Of a DNA stretch of 64,000 nucleotides, positions 54,280 through 64,000 are shown piece after piece. The stretch is taken from contig JAACJP010000028.1 of assembly GCA_013368375.1 (NCBI GenBank), positions 310,001 through 374,000 on the forward strand. The letters run 5' to 3'. Source of the stretch: Tricholomella constricta. Lineage: Eukaryota > Basidiomycota > Agaricomycetes > Agaricales > Lyophyllaceae. The translations under genes and the position numbers were made by a program. The notes under the pieces were generated by a model, which saw nothing but the letters and a program-made list of their open reading frames with translations, was not told where the DNA came from and searched no databases. How positions within the stretch are numbered: position 1 is the first letter of the stretch; every line of letters begins with the position of its first letter.

Positions 54280-55095
54280 GGTGAATAGTGTCAATGAATG
54301 ATGGGGTTCCTTGACTGTACCCCCAGCCTCACATGTACAGAGCCTTTATATACGTTGTGTTCCGGGCTAATCACGCGCGCACTTTTCGCCCTTGGTGTGT
54401 TGTCAGTGTCAAGCGGCGTCCCTTCGAATTCTGTGGAGTTCGAGACTCCCTGGATGCGTCATCTGAATCCTTGCTTAGAAAAAAAAACGGTGCTTCTGAC
54501 TTCCAGCGTGCATATCAAGTATAAAGGATGAGCCCCGGTGACTTGTAAACCGGCTTATCGACATCGATTGTGCCTTCATCTCCTGCTGGGATCAAACCGC
54601 AGCATCGTTCTGGCAGCAGCGTTCGGAAACGTGCCAGTGGGCCTGGCCATTGACACCTTGCGCGCGGAAACAAAACAAAACAAAAAGGGTCCTGTACCGG
54701 CCGGTGGAAGCCAAAGGAAGTCTAAGGACATTGAAGAACATGTGAGGTGGTACCGTGGCAACTAGGGTACAGAAACAAGTATAGGTAGAACAAGAGCGCG
54801 ATTTTAGGGTACATGTACATACAACCATTGTACATGTGCGGTAAGGGGGAGGCTAGAGTAGAAGAGAAGATAAGAGAACTATAGAACCGTCTGGATGGTA
54901 GGTACGTGGTACGAAGAAGACAACAATAAAAACACAAAGATGTGGAGGGGGGGTATAGTCAAGTTTCAAGTTCACACACAAAGTCCCCGAGGCAAAAAGT
55001 TGGGCGCCTTTTCAAGCACTGCTGCCGAGACCTACATGTCAATCACTGACTGAGTGATGCATGACGCACGCGGATGCTGCACGATCGCACCTCGA

Positions 55096-55715
55096 TCAGA
55101 CCCGGTCAAACCTCCAAGTCTGGTGGATGCCTGCCCATCTGTACCACAACGTAACGGGGGTACCAGGGACCTTGCTTCCCTTGTTGGCCAGATCGAGGTT
55201 GAACGTGGTGTTGGGGACGAAGATCCTGTGATGAAGCAGATTCAGTTTTAAGGGGGATTGGCATGAGACAACGTGTGTGAAATCGACGCACCTGTAGGTG
55301 CTGGGGTCGACCTCGTCGTGCCAGATGTGCCAGCCGAAGGGCGTGGTCACTGCGACGAGGCGCGTGCCGTTCGTATTCGATCCGTCGAGACCGATGTAGA
55401 GACCACTGCTCACTGAGCGGAAGGTCCATCCGATGTTGGTCCATTCCAGCCTCCACTGCATTGCGTCACTCAAAGTCACGACGAGCTTCAAAGTGATCGT
55501 CGAACGGAACAGCCCATACCTGTTGATTAGTTTCATTATGACCAGGGTATCCAATGACTGTAATAATAAAACAAATCAAAAATGAGTTCTGGGTGGTAGG
55601 TAAGAAAGCACGTACTGGACTTGTTGTCGAAGCCGGAGAGATCCATGACAGTGCCAGATTTGGCGTTAGTGATACGGTACGTGAAACCGGACTGGACGAG
55701 TTCAGGAGTCGACAT
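55096..55715 (-). CDS. Ricin-B-type beta-trefoil lectin 3
   Basis: Four exons from MSTPELVQSGFTYRIT (Met 55715; an upstream Met at 55727 is in frame). The first lobe is GFTYRITNAKSGTVMDLSG, then IIGYPGHNETNQQ, WRLEWTNIGWTFRSVSSGLY with TPFGWHIW, and IFVPNTTFNLDLANKG with HQTWRFDRV ending at 55096. QxW motifs and length (about 150 residues) fit the family. The intron before WRLEW is a normal GT-AG one, unlike lectins 1 and 2. No signal peptide. Divergence from the two others is clear, so it is an older duplicate. 55716-56934 holds no gene I can support. Confidence 0.82.
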
Positions 55716-56934
55716 GGTCTTGCACAAGGGAAAAAGTCAAAGGGCGATATAGGATGCGATGCGAGGGGAAGAAAGAACGAGGAGGAAGAACGGGAATTGA
55801 AAGGGCGTGCGGGTTTAAGTACAATGAGAGGCTAAATTATATGATGGCGATTCGGATCCAGAACGTTTTGCCAGACGTCATCAGAGCAGCCGATTACGGA
55901 GTCGTGGCATAACAGAAGGCAGGGCGTATCGAAGGCAGGGAAGAGCGTGGCAGAGGGGCGGCGCCGAATTGCATCGCGCGGTCTACAGGATCAATGATCA
56001 TCGACAAAAATGTTATGCAATTCGGAAAAAAAAGGCCTTTGGTCGTGGACGGCTATGTAGAGGGCAACGTGCTAACGTTCAGGTTCATACTAGCAGCTGC
56101 AGATGAACGAGGATTCAACGAGGCAAATGAAAGAAAGCGATATTCATGGCGATCATTTTGATTGAGTGGCGGAATGCATGCTGTCGGCGAACGACACGGC
56201 TTGCCATTGATAGCTAGCCGCCAGGTAACTGTAACATATTCTGGGCATGCTGTGTACAGGGCTGATTGGACACCAGAATGCGCGACGAGTGGAAGGGCAC
56301 AGATAAAAGTCGAGGACAAAGGCATTGCTACTGAGATAAGCCGTGATGACCACGTGGCGAGGAAAAATCCGAGCACGACCTCGAATATATACATGAGATC
56401 CGAGAACCCGCGGGTAAGTGTAAGAAAGCTGATAGAAGTCGTAGGGTTGATAGGCTTCCACCAAGTTGGTTTGCAGTAAATCTGGTGAACCCTCAGGCCT
56501 CATGCTTCATAGTATTTCACCCACAGACCTTGGGAGGTTTTTATGAACCATAATTTGGCAAAAATGTATAGAATACAGCTCGAAATGGGGTGCTAGTAGT
56601 AAGAATAGCCGAATTTGCCTCCCCGATGTCAGAGAGGTGTTTTCTTGACGTGTCGGCGCGACTTGCGATGTTGCGAAAGCTCTGCGCACTCCATTAGATT
56701 CGTGTGAGGAAGATGGCTTTTCAGACCGTTTATCAAGAGCACATTTCGTACGAGGTCGAGCATCGAGGCAATTTCCTTCATTGAGGACACAACTCTCCTA
56801 CAGGGGCATATATTACATGACCCCATAAGTACATCCTTCCCAAGTAGATGCCACAGGCTATGGGCGAAAAAGTGACAATGCGCCCAGCGTTTGATCAACT
56901 TGGCCCACGACACTTCCTGCCTGCTGCCAAGTCG

Positions 56935-58014
56935 CTACTCTGATCCGTCGGCTGTCAACGCACGCCCTTTCCTCCACTTCCCGAGCCCCTTCTCAAACGC
57001 ATCGTGGTTCACTCCTCGAGGGACAAGCACAAAGGTCACCCCTCCAGAACAGGAAAATAAAAAATAAAAAATATAATCAATCGCACCCTAATAGCCTGTC
57101 ATGCATGCTTGAACCCACTCACCAAGTTCCTCAACCTCCGCGTTTCGGTGTTCATCATCGAAGAAAAGCTGCGATAATGATATGTAATCTTGTCAGAGTC
57201 TGTGATAATACATAGCAGATGGACACACACGTACCATCTCGGAATAGGGTATACCCGTTCTCTCATGCAATTTCTTGAAGTGGGTGAGCTTGGACCCTAA
57301 GATCAAGGTGTCAGTAACAATGAATGACGTGATATGGAATGAAGAACGAAACGACGTACCAGGGTATATCTCGAGCTCGTCAAAGAACTTTATAGCGGGT
57401 ACCACTCCATCATCATCATCATCACCACCATCTTTTGCCTTGGGGGGAGGAAGTAGGAGAAGCCCTAACGCCTGCCGTGCCCTATCTCTCTTTCCATTTA
57501 AGCTTCGTTCGTGTACAAGTCAGAATGACGATAATAAAAAGACACATACAGCCTGGGCGCATGTGTGCGTGAGCATGCTGCGATGGTGGTAGCACCGGCG
57601 TCGCGTAGCCGATGTAGGATTTCGGGGACGTCCTTGTAGAACTTGATCTTGTAGTTGTGTCTGGCGGATACAATACCATGATGATAACGATGATGATGAT
57701 GATGAGGAGGAAGTAGAGCGAGGTGTGGGGCAGATCGATACCCACTTGTCAAGGACTTCGTTGGTGGTGTTCTTGTGGCGGTGGAGTGGTCCTGACGCAA
57801 GGCGCGAAGATCTCAGTGTATAGATATAGATGGTTGAAAATAGTGGGTGAGAAGTACCTGTTACGTGGGTATCTATCCAGAGATCCCAAAGAGTGTAGCT
57901 ACATAAGGCGTGGCTTGGCTCAAGCACCGGTACATGGATGATAACAAGTACGTGTACTCATACGGGAACGCACTCGAGGTCAAAGGCGATGAGTTTTGGG
58001 ATCCTGAGAGACAT
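56935..58014 (-). CDS. MDP1: Magnesium-dependent phosphatase-1-type HAD protein
   Basis: Seven exons assemble into about 200 residues: MSLRIPKLIAFDLDYTLWDL, with the intron between the second Asp and Tyr, THVTGPLHRHKN, FYKDVPEILHRLRDAG with IAACSRT, LARQALGLL, IKFFDELEIYPGSKLTHFKK, RTGIPYSEM, LFFDDEHRN and GVTFVLVPRGVNHDAFEKG. The DLDYT motif carries the nucleophile Asp, CSRT is the Ser/Thr motif, and FFDDEHRN is the metal-binding motif IV of HAD phosphatases. MDP-1 relatives dephosphorylate protein phosphotyrosine or fructosamine phosphates; the substrate here is unknown. The linker after LARQALGLL contains an Asp-rich stretch (about 57400-57420) not typical of the family. The start lies 335 bp from the divergent mannosyltransferase gene. 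Confidence 0.85.
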
Positions 58015-58348
58015 CGTCGTCCGGATTATGTGTAGAAATATTTCTCGTTCTATCGAAAGCCGTGCACGAGAACGAGATGGGATATCTTGGTCCTGGTATC
58101 ACTAGGGAAAGCCCAAACACTGGAAAGGACAGAAGGCGGTAAATTCCCGGTTATTTGTCTCTATTATCCTATCGACAACTCGGACTAAAGAAAGTCCAAG
58201 AGAGCGCTCACGCATTTGCCGGCCACATCTTCCCGCTTCCTACCAACCATCTAGTCACGCAGCGCTTCGTTCTGCATTCTGCATTCTCAGCCCTTCTGCT
58301 GGCTTTCGTTTTCATACCCCCAGGTGGCCCTAAAATTTATACCATACC
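58015..58348. promoter_or_regulatory. Divergent intergenic promoter region, MDP1 and GT15 copy 2
   Basis: Only 334 bp separate the starts of the two divergent genes. Both 5' regions therefore fall within it, and shared regulation is possible. I see no canonical TATA box; CCAAT-like or other fungal sites were not resolved with confidence. Confidence 0.35.
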
Positions 58349-60175
58349 ATGCAAACATGGGCGCGGTACCTGCTGCTCGTGTTCGGGATGCTCGTGCGTG
58401 TCGTCACTAAATCTTGGCGATTCTCCGCCAAGTATCGTGCCTTGCTGAAATTTCGTCATCGCCCCCCCCCCGCTGCTGTAGATCATCCTCCACTCCATTC
58501 TCCGGTTCTCGCATGAGGATTACAACCGTGCCACCTCCTTCTCCAACCTCGTCAAAACGGGGCAGAAGCACGAGGCGCCTCTCGTGCCGGACGACTATTA
58601 CTTCCCCAAGGACTCCAACGCCAACAACAGCGCCAACGCTAGCACCAGCGCCAACGCGAATGCGAACGGCAACGCGAACGCGACGTTGGCGGTGGACCGC
58701 AGGGCAAACGCGACATTCGTCATCCTAGCGCGCAACTCCGACATCAACGGCGCGGTGCGCAGCGTGCGGGACATCGAGGACCGCTTCAATAGAGCCAGGG
58801 GGTACCCGTATGTGTTCTTGAATGAGGAGCCATTTTCGGAGGAGTTTCAAAGGTCGGTGGGGTTTCTTTTCTTTCTTTTTTTAAAGTGAAGCTTATGTTC
58901 GAGGTAGCCGCGTCAGGGTGCTGTCGGGGTCGAAGATGGAGTTTGGGCTGATCCCGCGTGAGCATTGGTACCAGCCTGAATGGATTGATGAGGAAAAGGC
59001 TAAGAAGGAGAGGGAGAGGATGGAGCAGGAGAATATCATCTACGGCGGTATGTGGATTTGAGTTTGAAGAAGGACGACATGCTGATTGTGATTGCGACGT
59101 ACAGGCAGCGTCTCGTGAGTGCAGTACGCATGTCGGAGAGAGGAGTTGATTCTGAAAGTCGCGCGTGCTAGGTATCGCAATATGTGCCGATTCAATTCTG
59201 GCGTACGTTCGCGAACTTATACCTATCAAGGGCACTGATGACGTCATCTCCCTTAGTTTTTCTTCAAACACGAACTCATGCAAAAGTATCGGTGGTACTG
59301 GAGGATAGAGTGGGTCGTTTGATAAGAAACACACGGTCCATATCTAATCATTCCAAACAGACCCGAGGTACACTTTCACTGTGACCTCAGTTTCGACCCG
59401 TTCCTGTTCATGGAAGACAACAACAAGGTTTACGGTGCGTGCATGCGTTCTTTCAATGCGCTCTGAAAACTCGAATTTTCTACAGGGTGGACGATCACGA
59501 TGTACGAATTCGAAAAGACGATCCCTACTCTCTGGGGACACGTTCGAGGTGCGTCACTCGTGCTCGGCATCTACGCGAACAGCTGACAATGACTGGCAGA
59601 CTTTATGGGCTTGCACCCCGAGTACGTCGCAGAAGACAACGCCATGGGGTTCATGTCACACGACGGCGGCAACAAGTACAACTTATGCCACTGTACGTCC
59701 TTTGCCTGTCATCTGTGAAACACCCATTAAAAAGAACCCGCAGTCTGGAGCAACTTTGAGATTGCAGACATGCACTTGTGGCGCGGGCCGGCGTACACCG
59801 CGTTCTTTGAGTATCTAGACTCCAAGGGCGGGTTCTATTACGAGGTAGGTGGTCCCCTGGCTCGGTCCGTCCCGCCTAATTTGACTTTGACGTCCCGCTA
59901 GCGCTGGGGCGACGCGCCGGTGCACAGCATCGCAGCGGCGATCTTTGCCAACAAGAGTCAGCTGCACTTTTTTGACGAGATTGGGTACGAGCACAACCCA
60001 TACACGCACTGCCCGCAAAAGGTCGAGACGTGGGAGAAGGGTCGGTGCTCGTGTGATATGGCGACGAGCTTTGGTGAGTCAATTGTGTCACGCCCCGGCT
60101 GGTGCTGATGGTTTGCGCGTAGACTATAATGGATACTCGTGCATGAAGCAATGGGACAACTTTATTCGAGGCTAG
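58349..60175 (+). CDS. KTR: GT15 (Ktr/Mnt1-type) alpha-1,2-mannosyltransferase, copy 2
   Basis: Met 58349 ([15 protein letters not shown], signal anchor) then an intron ending at TGTAG and containing a run of ten C. Lumenal part: [26 protein letters not shown], then a linker of Asn/Ala/Ser repeats, and [101 protein letters not shown] and VAEDNAMGF. The catalytic [13 protein letters not shown] follows, then [23 protein letters not shown] and [17 protein letters not shown], stop 60173-60175. Intron positions match copy 1. Golgi glycosylation as in copy 1. The Asn/Ala linker is absent from copy 1. Confidence 0.92.
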
Positions 60176-60386
60176 TAGTAATTATGTGCTGGAGTATAGA
60201 GCGGCTCCGTTGTGTTGTGTATTTTATTGTCAATGGACGGTAGTTGTCGGCAAAAGCCGAAAAGGATGACAATAATCTGGTGTATTGTTGTGTTGGTCAT
60301 GGTCGGGGCACCATGTGGCTCACCAACAATAGCCCCGCCTATCTTCCTCAAAAGCCGCCCTTATCCGCCTCTCGCTCGCCACTCCC

Positions 60387-61628
60387 ATGCAATCTAAATC
60401 GCCTACGCCCATCATCTCGCCCGACGTCCTGGCCGCCGCAGAGGCAAAAGCCAACGCCCATCTGCTCGACCTAGAACGAGCACCCTCACCGACCCCGACG
60501 GAGATCGACGATCCCGAGCCAGAACTCATCATCGCCCAACTCCACTCTCTCAACATCAAAGTCCGCGACTTTGCCTACCCCTCCCCTTCCCCTTCCCCTT
60601 CCCCCTCCCATCCCCATCCCCGCGCCGGCGCCCAACCGGCCTTCGAGACCTTCGACCCCTACAAAGGCATCTCCGAATTCGAGTACCGCCTCTCCCAGTC
60701 CCCACGGACCTACCCCATCGACGGGCGGACGCTGCGGCGTCTGCTCGACCTGGGCTGGGTGTCGATGCCCGAGGCCAAGTTGCGGCTGCACCAGATGGAC
60801 TGGGAGGCGATGAAAGAGTACGATGCGCGGGACTCGTCTTACCCGTGGCGCGCGTGCGTGTGGAGCGGGGTGCCGGATGCGGGGGGGAGGGCGGAGATGT
60901 TGAGGGAGAGGCTGGCGGGGTGGATTTATCAGGATAAGGTTTGGAGGATGTGTGAGGCGCAGGAGGAGCATGAGGAGAGGGAGAGGAGGCTTAGTGAGGA
61001 GGCGCAGGAGAGGTTGAGGGTTATGGAGGCGGAGAGGGAGGGCGGGATGGGGATGGTTGTTGGTGCGTGCGACGATGAAGAGGACGGGGAAGGGGAAGGG
61101 GGTGGAGGTGGAGATGGGGACGTGCAGCGGAGGCCTGATGCGGCGCTGACGGCAGGTACAAAACGCGCGCTGGAGTATACGCCCTCGACACCCAACTTTG
61201 CCGCGCACAGTGAATCCTTGGACGGTCCCAAGCGTGCAAGACTCTCAGGCGCCCCGTCGTCGTCTGAGCCCTTGGCCTCCTCAGCCGCCTCCTCCTCCTC
61301 CTCCTCCCCTTCGACCGCTCTCGCTTCGTCCTCATCCGCGCAACCCACGCCCATACCCACGCCCCCGCCGAAACAGTACCCCGCCCCACTCTCGACTTAC
61401 AATCCAGCACTCTACCCCGAAGCCGCGCGCGTCATCAAGGCAGAGGCGCGCCCCCCACCACCACCGCCGCCTACCCGGGTGGACACCCCGCCGCTGGGGG
61501 ACGGGGACGAGGACGATGAGGAGCCGGAGCAGGGGGAGAGGCAGAGGCCGGGGCAGCCGCTGCAGCGCAGGCGCAACAAGGGCCTCAAGCGGTCTTTGAG
61601 CCGCACGCAGACGTTCAGGCAGGTGTAG
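60387..61628 (+). CDS. Hypothetical low-complexity protein
   Basis: One uninterrupted frame of 413 codons from ATG 60387 to TAG 61626-61628. The N-terminal part (about 40-180) is likely ordered (ELIIAQLHSLNIKVRDFAY; FETFDPYKGISEFEYRLSQS; YPIDGRTLRRLLDLGWVSMP; KEYDARDSSYPWRACVWSG). An Arg/Glu helical stretch (about 185-225) follows, then acidic, Ser-rich, Pro-rich and finally Arg/Lys-rich low-complexity tracts (ending RNKGLKRSLSRTQTFRQV), which look like a nuclear localisation type tail. No domain recognised and no intron. The codon bias of GC-rich third positions argues for a real gene. Confidence 0.75.
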   Translation: MQSKSPTPIISPDVLAAAEAKANAHLLDLERAPSPTPTEIDDPEPELIIAQLHSLNIKVRDFAYPSPSPSPSPSHPHPRAGAQPAFETFDPYKGISEFEYRLSQSPRTYPIDGRTLRRLLDLGWVSMPEAKLRLHQMDWEAMKEYDARDSSYPWRACVWSGVPDAGGRAEMLRERLAGWIYQDKVWRMCEAQEEHEERERRLSEEAQERLRVMEAEREGGMGMVVGACDDEEDGEGEGGGGGDGDVQRRPDAALTAGTKRALEYTPSTPNFAAHSESLDGPKRARLSGAPSSSEPLASSAASSSSSSPSTALASSSSAQPTPIPTPPPKQYPAPLSTYNPALYPEAARVIKAEARPPPPPPPTRVDTPPLGDGDEDDEEPEQGERQRPGQPLQRRRNKGLKRSLSRTQTFRQV

Positions 61629-62200
61629 TACTCGCATGCGTATCTATCTATTCCCCCGGTATCTCGTTCTCCCATACACGAATCGCGAATCACGAGACCG
61701 ATACCCCCGCCATGGGAGGAGTGGTGTCTCTCTCTATATTTTCTTTTTTTTATTGTTCTCTTTTGTTGTCCCCCCGTGTGTGTGTGTGTGTAGTCTAATG
61801 TGTGAATGTGTTCAAGTTACATGTAATTATTAAACGGTGCGTGCGAGGGGAGGCCGAGGCCGTGTAGATTGATATCCCCTAGTTTCCACCTCACAAATAT
61901 CCCTAGTTTTCACCTCACAACATGTTCCGCAGTGTCCTTCATTAAGTTAAACTTCATTTGGCTGGGGATGATGAGTGCAAGGGTCCGAGTCGCTCCTTGC
62001 ACAATGCACATGTGCAGCTGACCGCTAAAACGACTCGGATGCTAGTCTGATTGTGGCGAACCCCCTCAATCGACTCGAAATATGAAGCGAATTGGACAAC
62101 CCACGTTAGTTCTGTAAAAGTGTATGTAGTATGCTTGTAAGTAACACCGGATCGTACCGCAAATAGAAATAGAAATAGAAATACCGGGTCTGTGGTTTGC
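61629..62200. other. Intergenic, with short tandem repeats
   Basis: A GT repeat at about 61780-61793 and AAATAG repeats at 62160-62180. No gene seen. It follows the stop of the hypothetical gene and contains its likely 3' end. Confidence 0.5.
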
Positions 62201-62209
62201 GGGATGGCA

Positions 62210-63160
62210 CCAGGCAGAGGTGTGACTCATTGTCGGCTAGAGCACGATACAAAACGAAAGAGGTCGAGACTCGAGACTGTAGTCGTAGTCGTCGTGATGG
62301 TAAATTCGCTGTCTTCTCCCTGAGAGATCCGAGAGCACTGTCCCGCTGACGAAACTGAAGATTTTGGTATATGACAGGTTGCTAGTCTGTGATGAGGGTC
62401 ATAGCCATCCATGGCAGCACGTTATCTGGAAAGAGGGGGGGGAAGACATTATCGAAGAGGAAGATCGAACTTGAAGAAAATCCAGGATGCAACGAGGATG
62501 AGGCGTGTTCTGTCGATCGATAGTTCTACATCCGAGGTATATATCAGATGGCTTACAGGCCGCCATATCCTCATGAATCACAACGCGGCACGCCCTTGTT
62601 CTGAGAACCTTGACACCAAGTGAGTCAGACTCGAGCTTCTCTGACTAGTAAAGACATCAAGGGCCATGATTTGAGGGGATATCTTATGGAGTTTCTCATC
62701 AGTGCCGAAAGGCCTAAGTGTGTCAGATACACAAAACAGCCTTTGGAGCTGATCCACAATTGCAAGGACATACTGCAGGTACTACAGCCATCGGCCCAGC
62801 GTTGACCAAATATGTTGTTCAGCATCGTCACTCTTGGCGTACTGATTGTCTCTTTTGTTGAGCGTTCTTCTTTCGTCAATAGCGCCCTTTATGGTCAGTC
62901 CAGAGATGCAGTCGTAGTCCCAGAATGAGTCTCTGCCCCAGAAAAAGATGGCTTCAAGAGAAGGTGCAAGTTGCAAATTCAAGTTGAAGAAGCGCCCGCC
63001 GCCCTCCGCCACCAGCCCCATCACCACGTGATGCCGACGCGTCGCCTTCCAATTCCACTTCCAATTCCAATTGCACCGCGACCAAACCTCTCGGTCAGCT
63101 CGAGCCTCGACTCTCTCAACTCCCACGCCGGAAATGCCTTTAAAAGATACCACCTATGAT
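62210..63160 (-). repeat. Deleted inverted copy of the 51.9-53.4 kb segment, with lectin-gene remnant
   Basis: Minus strand from 63160: the block matching 51890-52557, then the beginning of the ricin-B-like gene (lobe 1 phrase TCTTCAGTTTCGTCAGCGG, about 62370), directly joined to its Thr-rich tail (EFTITTTTTTVS, about 62310-62280). About 700 bp of lectin coding sequence and introns present at 52640-53340 are missing. What remains cannot form a trefoil, so it is a relic. Confidence 0.7.
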
Positions 63161-63889
63161 TTAAAATATCTGAATTACACAGGCTGTAGCTTCCGGTCCA
63201 TCAAGGCAACAGCTACTATCCGTCATGCAACGAAGATATGTGAGTTTCCTTAGTATCGTAGTCATACTGACGAGTAGACAGCGGTTTGGTTGTTTCGAAA
63301 CATTCTACACCCTAGATCGTATAAAAATAACAATACAGGCCTTCGAGTCATCCTCTGGACCCTGCTGTGAATCCCGGGCCTTCCACTCACTTACTTGAAT
63401 CCGGATATGTGCGATGGTCCAGGCCTAACAAACACCATAGGCCTGTCACAGCAACACATGCGGCCCGTCACTCCAAACACAAGTGACCCGTCGATATGCC
63501 AAATTTCTGCCATATTTGTTGTGTTTTATAGATGTTGAGTAGCTTCATTATGCCGAAATTCAGCCATTTTTCTGCATAGTTTATTCTTAGGGCGTTGAGT
63601 AACCGCTGAGTAAAATATATAGTGGGTTCCTACCGTATACTGCTGACGGGCTGTTGAGCATTGTTAGAGAGAATATAGCAAAATTCTGCCATATTCTCAA
63701 CATTGTTGCACAAACGTTGAATAAGGCAGTAAATGGTATATTTCAGCAATATTTCTTGTATTGGCTCATATGGTGGAATCTTGCCATACTTGAATTGGGT
63801 GGCGTTTTGGCCAAAAGGTAGATGGAGGCCCTATGCCATTTACACAATGGCCAGATTTCACCAGATATTTTATTTAAATTGAAAAAAAC
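63161..63889. other. AT-rich gene-poor sequence
   Basis: No gene supported. Several related short phrases (TTCTGCCATATT-like followed by TTGAG or TTGTTG) recur near 63506, 63560, 63690 and 63745, giving a faint degenerate repeat of roughly 50-100 bp spacing. Confidence 0.4.
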
Positions 63890-63968
63890 ATAACCAGGGT
63901 TCGAACCATAGACTTCACAAATCATTAGCTGAAAAGCATGGACACAAACCACTGAACTACCTTGCCTT
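63890..63968 (-). other. tRNA-like Pol III sequence (degenerate tRNA or SINE head)
   Basis: Read on the minus strand: TAGTTCAGTGG (63959-63949) fits box A, and GGTTCGAACCC (63907-63897) is a near-perfect box B, with 52 nt from the start of one to the start of the other. The putative acceptor GGCAAGG (5') has no complementary 3' strand, and the T-stem outer pairs mismatch. A functional tRNA is thus unlikely; a T-rich stretch (TGTTTTTTTC) follows. It could be a tRNA pseudogene or the head of a SINE whose body lies at 63889 and below. Confidence 0.4.
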
Positions 63969-64000
63969 GTATATAATAGAAGATTATCCACTGTCAATGT

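Noticed and set aside
56053..56913. Possible membrane protein gene (hydrophobic minus-strand frames)
   Set aside because: Short, overlapping frames without a start context, splice pattern or family; left as intergenic.
60486..61208. 240-codon minus-strand frame opposite the hypothetical gene
   Set aside because: Antisense of a GC-rich low-complexity gene; the plus-strand frame is longer and has an ordered N-terminal part.
61780..62180. CRISPR or regulatory array from the short tandem repeats
   Set aside because: Plain GT and AAATAG microsatellites without spacers, in a eukaryotic context.

Overview
The window looks like a chromosome segment of a filamentous Agaricomycete (mushroom-type basidiomycete). 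Host genes carry many short introns of about 45-75 nt, often several per gene. The families are fungal: a GT15 Ktr/Mnt1-type mannosyltransferase pair, MON2, cyclophilin H, a type-B carboxylesterase, an APH-fold kinase, an MDP-1-type HAD phosphatase, xylulokinase and a group of ricin-B-like beta-trefoil lectins. The species cannot be named from the sequence alone.

Layout. 1-15008: a Ty3/gypsy element on the minus strand (gag-protease, pol, and a further long reading frame after pol that runs off the left edge). Its gag is interrupted by a nearly intact Ty3/gypsy chromovirus on the plus strand (6323-12688) with 497-bp LTRs, a GCCGT target duplication, a stop-adjacent -1 frameshift signal and a PBS complementary to the predicted 5' end of its own RNA (Tf1-like self-priming). 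15009-22795: a decayed LINE with ORF1, APE-type endonuclease, reverse transcriptase, RNase H-like region and C-terminal CCHC. It is interrupted by a 937-bp non-autonomous hAT-like element (20469-21405, TSD GCTGGCCC). A second, 5'-truncated copy of the LINE lies tail-to-tail with it (about 22848-23104). 23219-24316: a broken cellular gene.

25091-33270: three minus-strand host genes in a row: secreted carboxylesterase, cyclophilin H and xylulokinase. 33271-38400: mostly non-coding and duplicated DNA, ending in the first ricin-B-like gene. 39290-49477: four minus-strand genes or gene remnants: APH-type kinase, MON2 and GT15 mannosyltransferase. 50140-55715: a second copy of the duplicated DNA and three more ricin-B-like genes. 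56935-61628: MDP-1-type phosphatase (minus), divergently paired with a second GT15 gene (plus), then a low-complexity hypothetical gene. 61629-64000: gene-poor, with a deleted inverted copy of the 51.9-53.4 kb segment and a tRNA-like Pol III sequence at the edge.

How the parts work together. The left 24 kb is a transposon-on-transposon stack whose relative order can be read directly: LINE first, then the outer gypsy and hAT insertions, with the chromovirus last (its LTRs differ at only 2 of 497 positions, both CpG). The right 40 kb is a housekeeping backbone (Golgi glycosylation, Golgi/endosome traffic, sugar metabolism, protein folding) into which duplicated ricin-B-like lectin genes and their flanking repeats have been copied several times. 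The strongest candidates for something undescribed are the extra reading frame downstream of pol in the outer gypsy element, the self-priming and frameshift architecture of the chromovirus, the repeat family with conserved minus-strand reading frames, and the GC-AG introns shared by two of the lectin paralogues.
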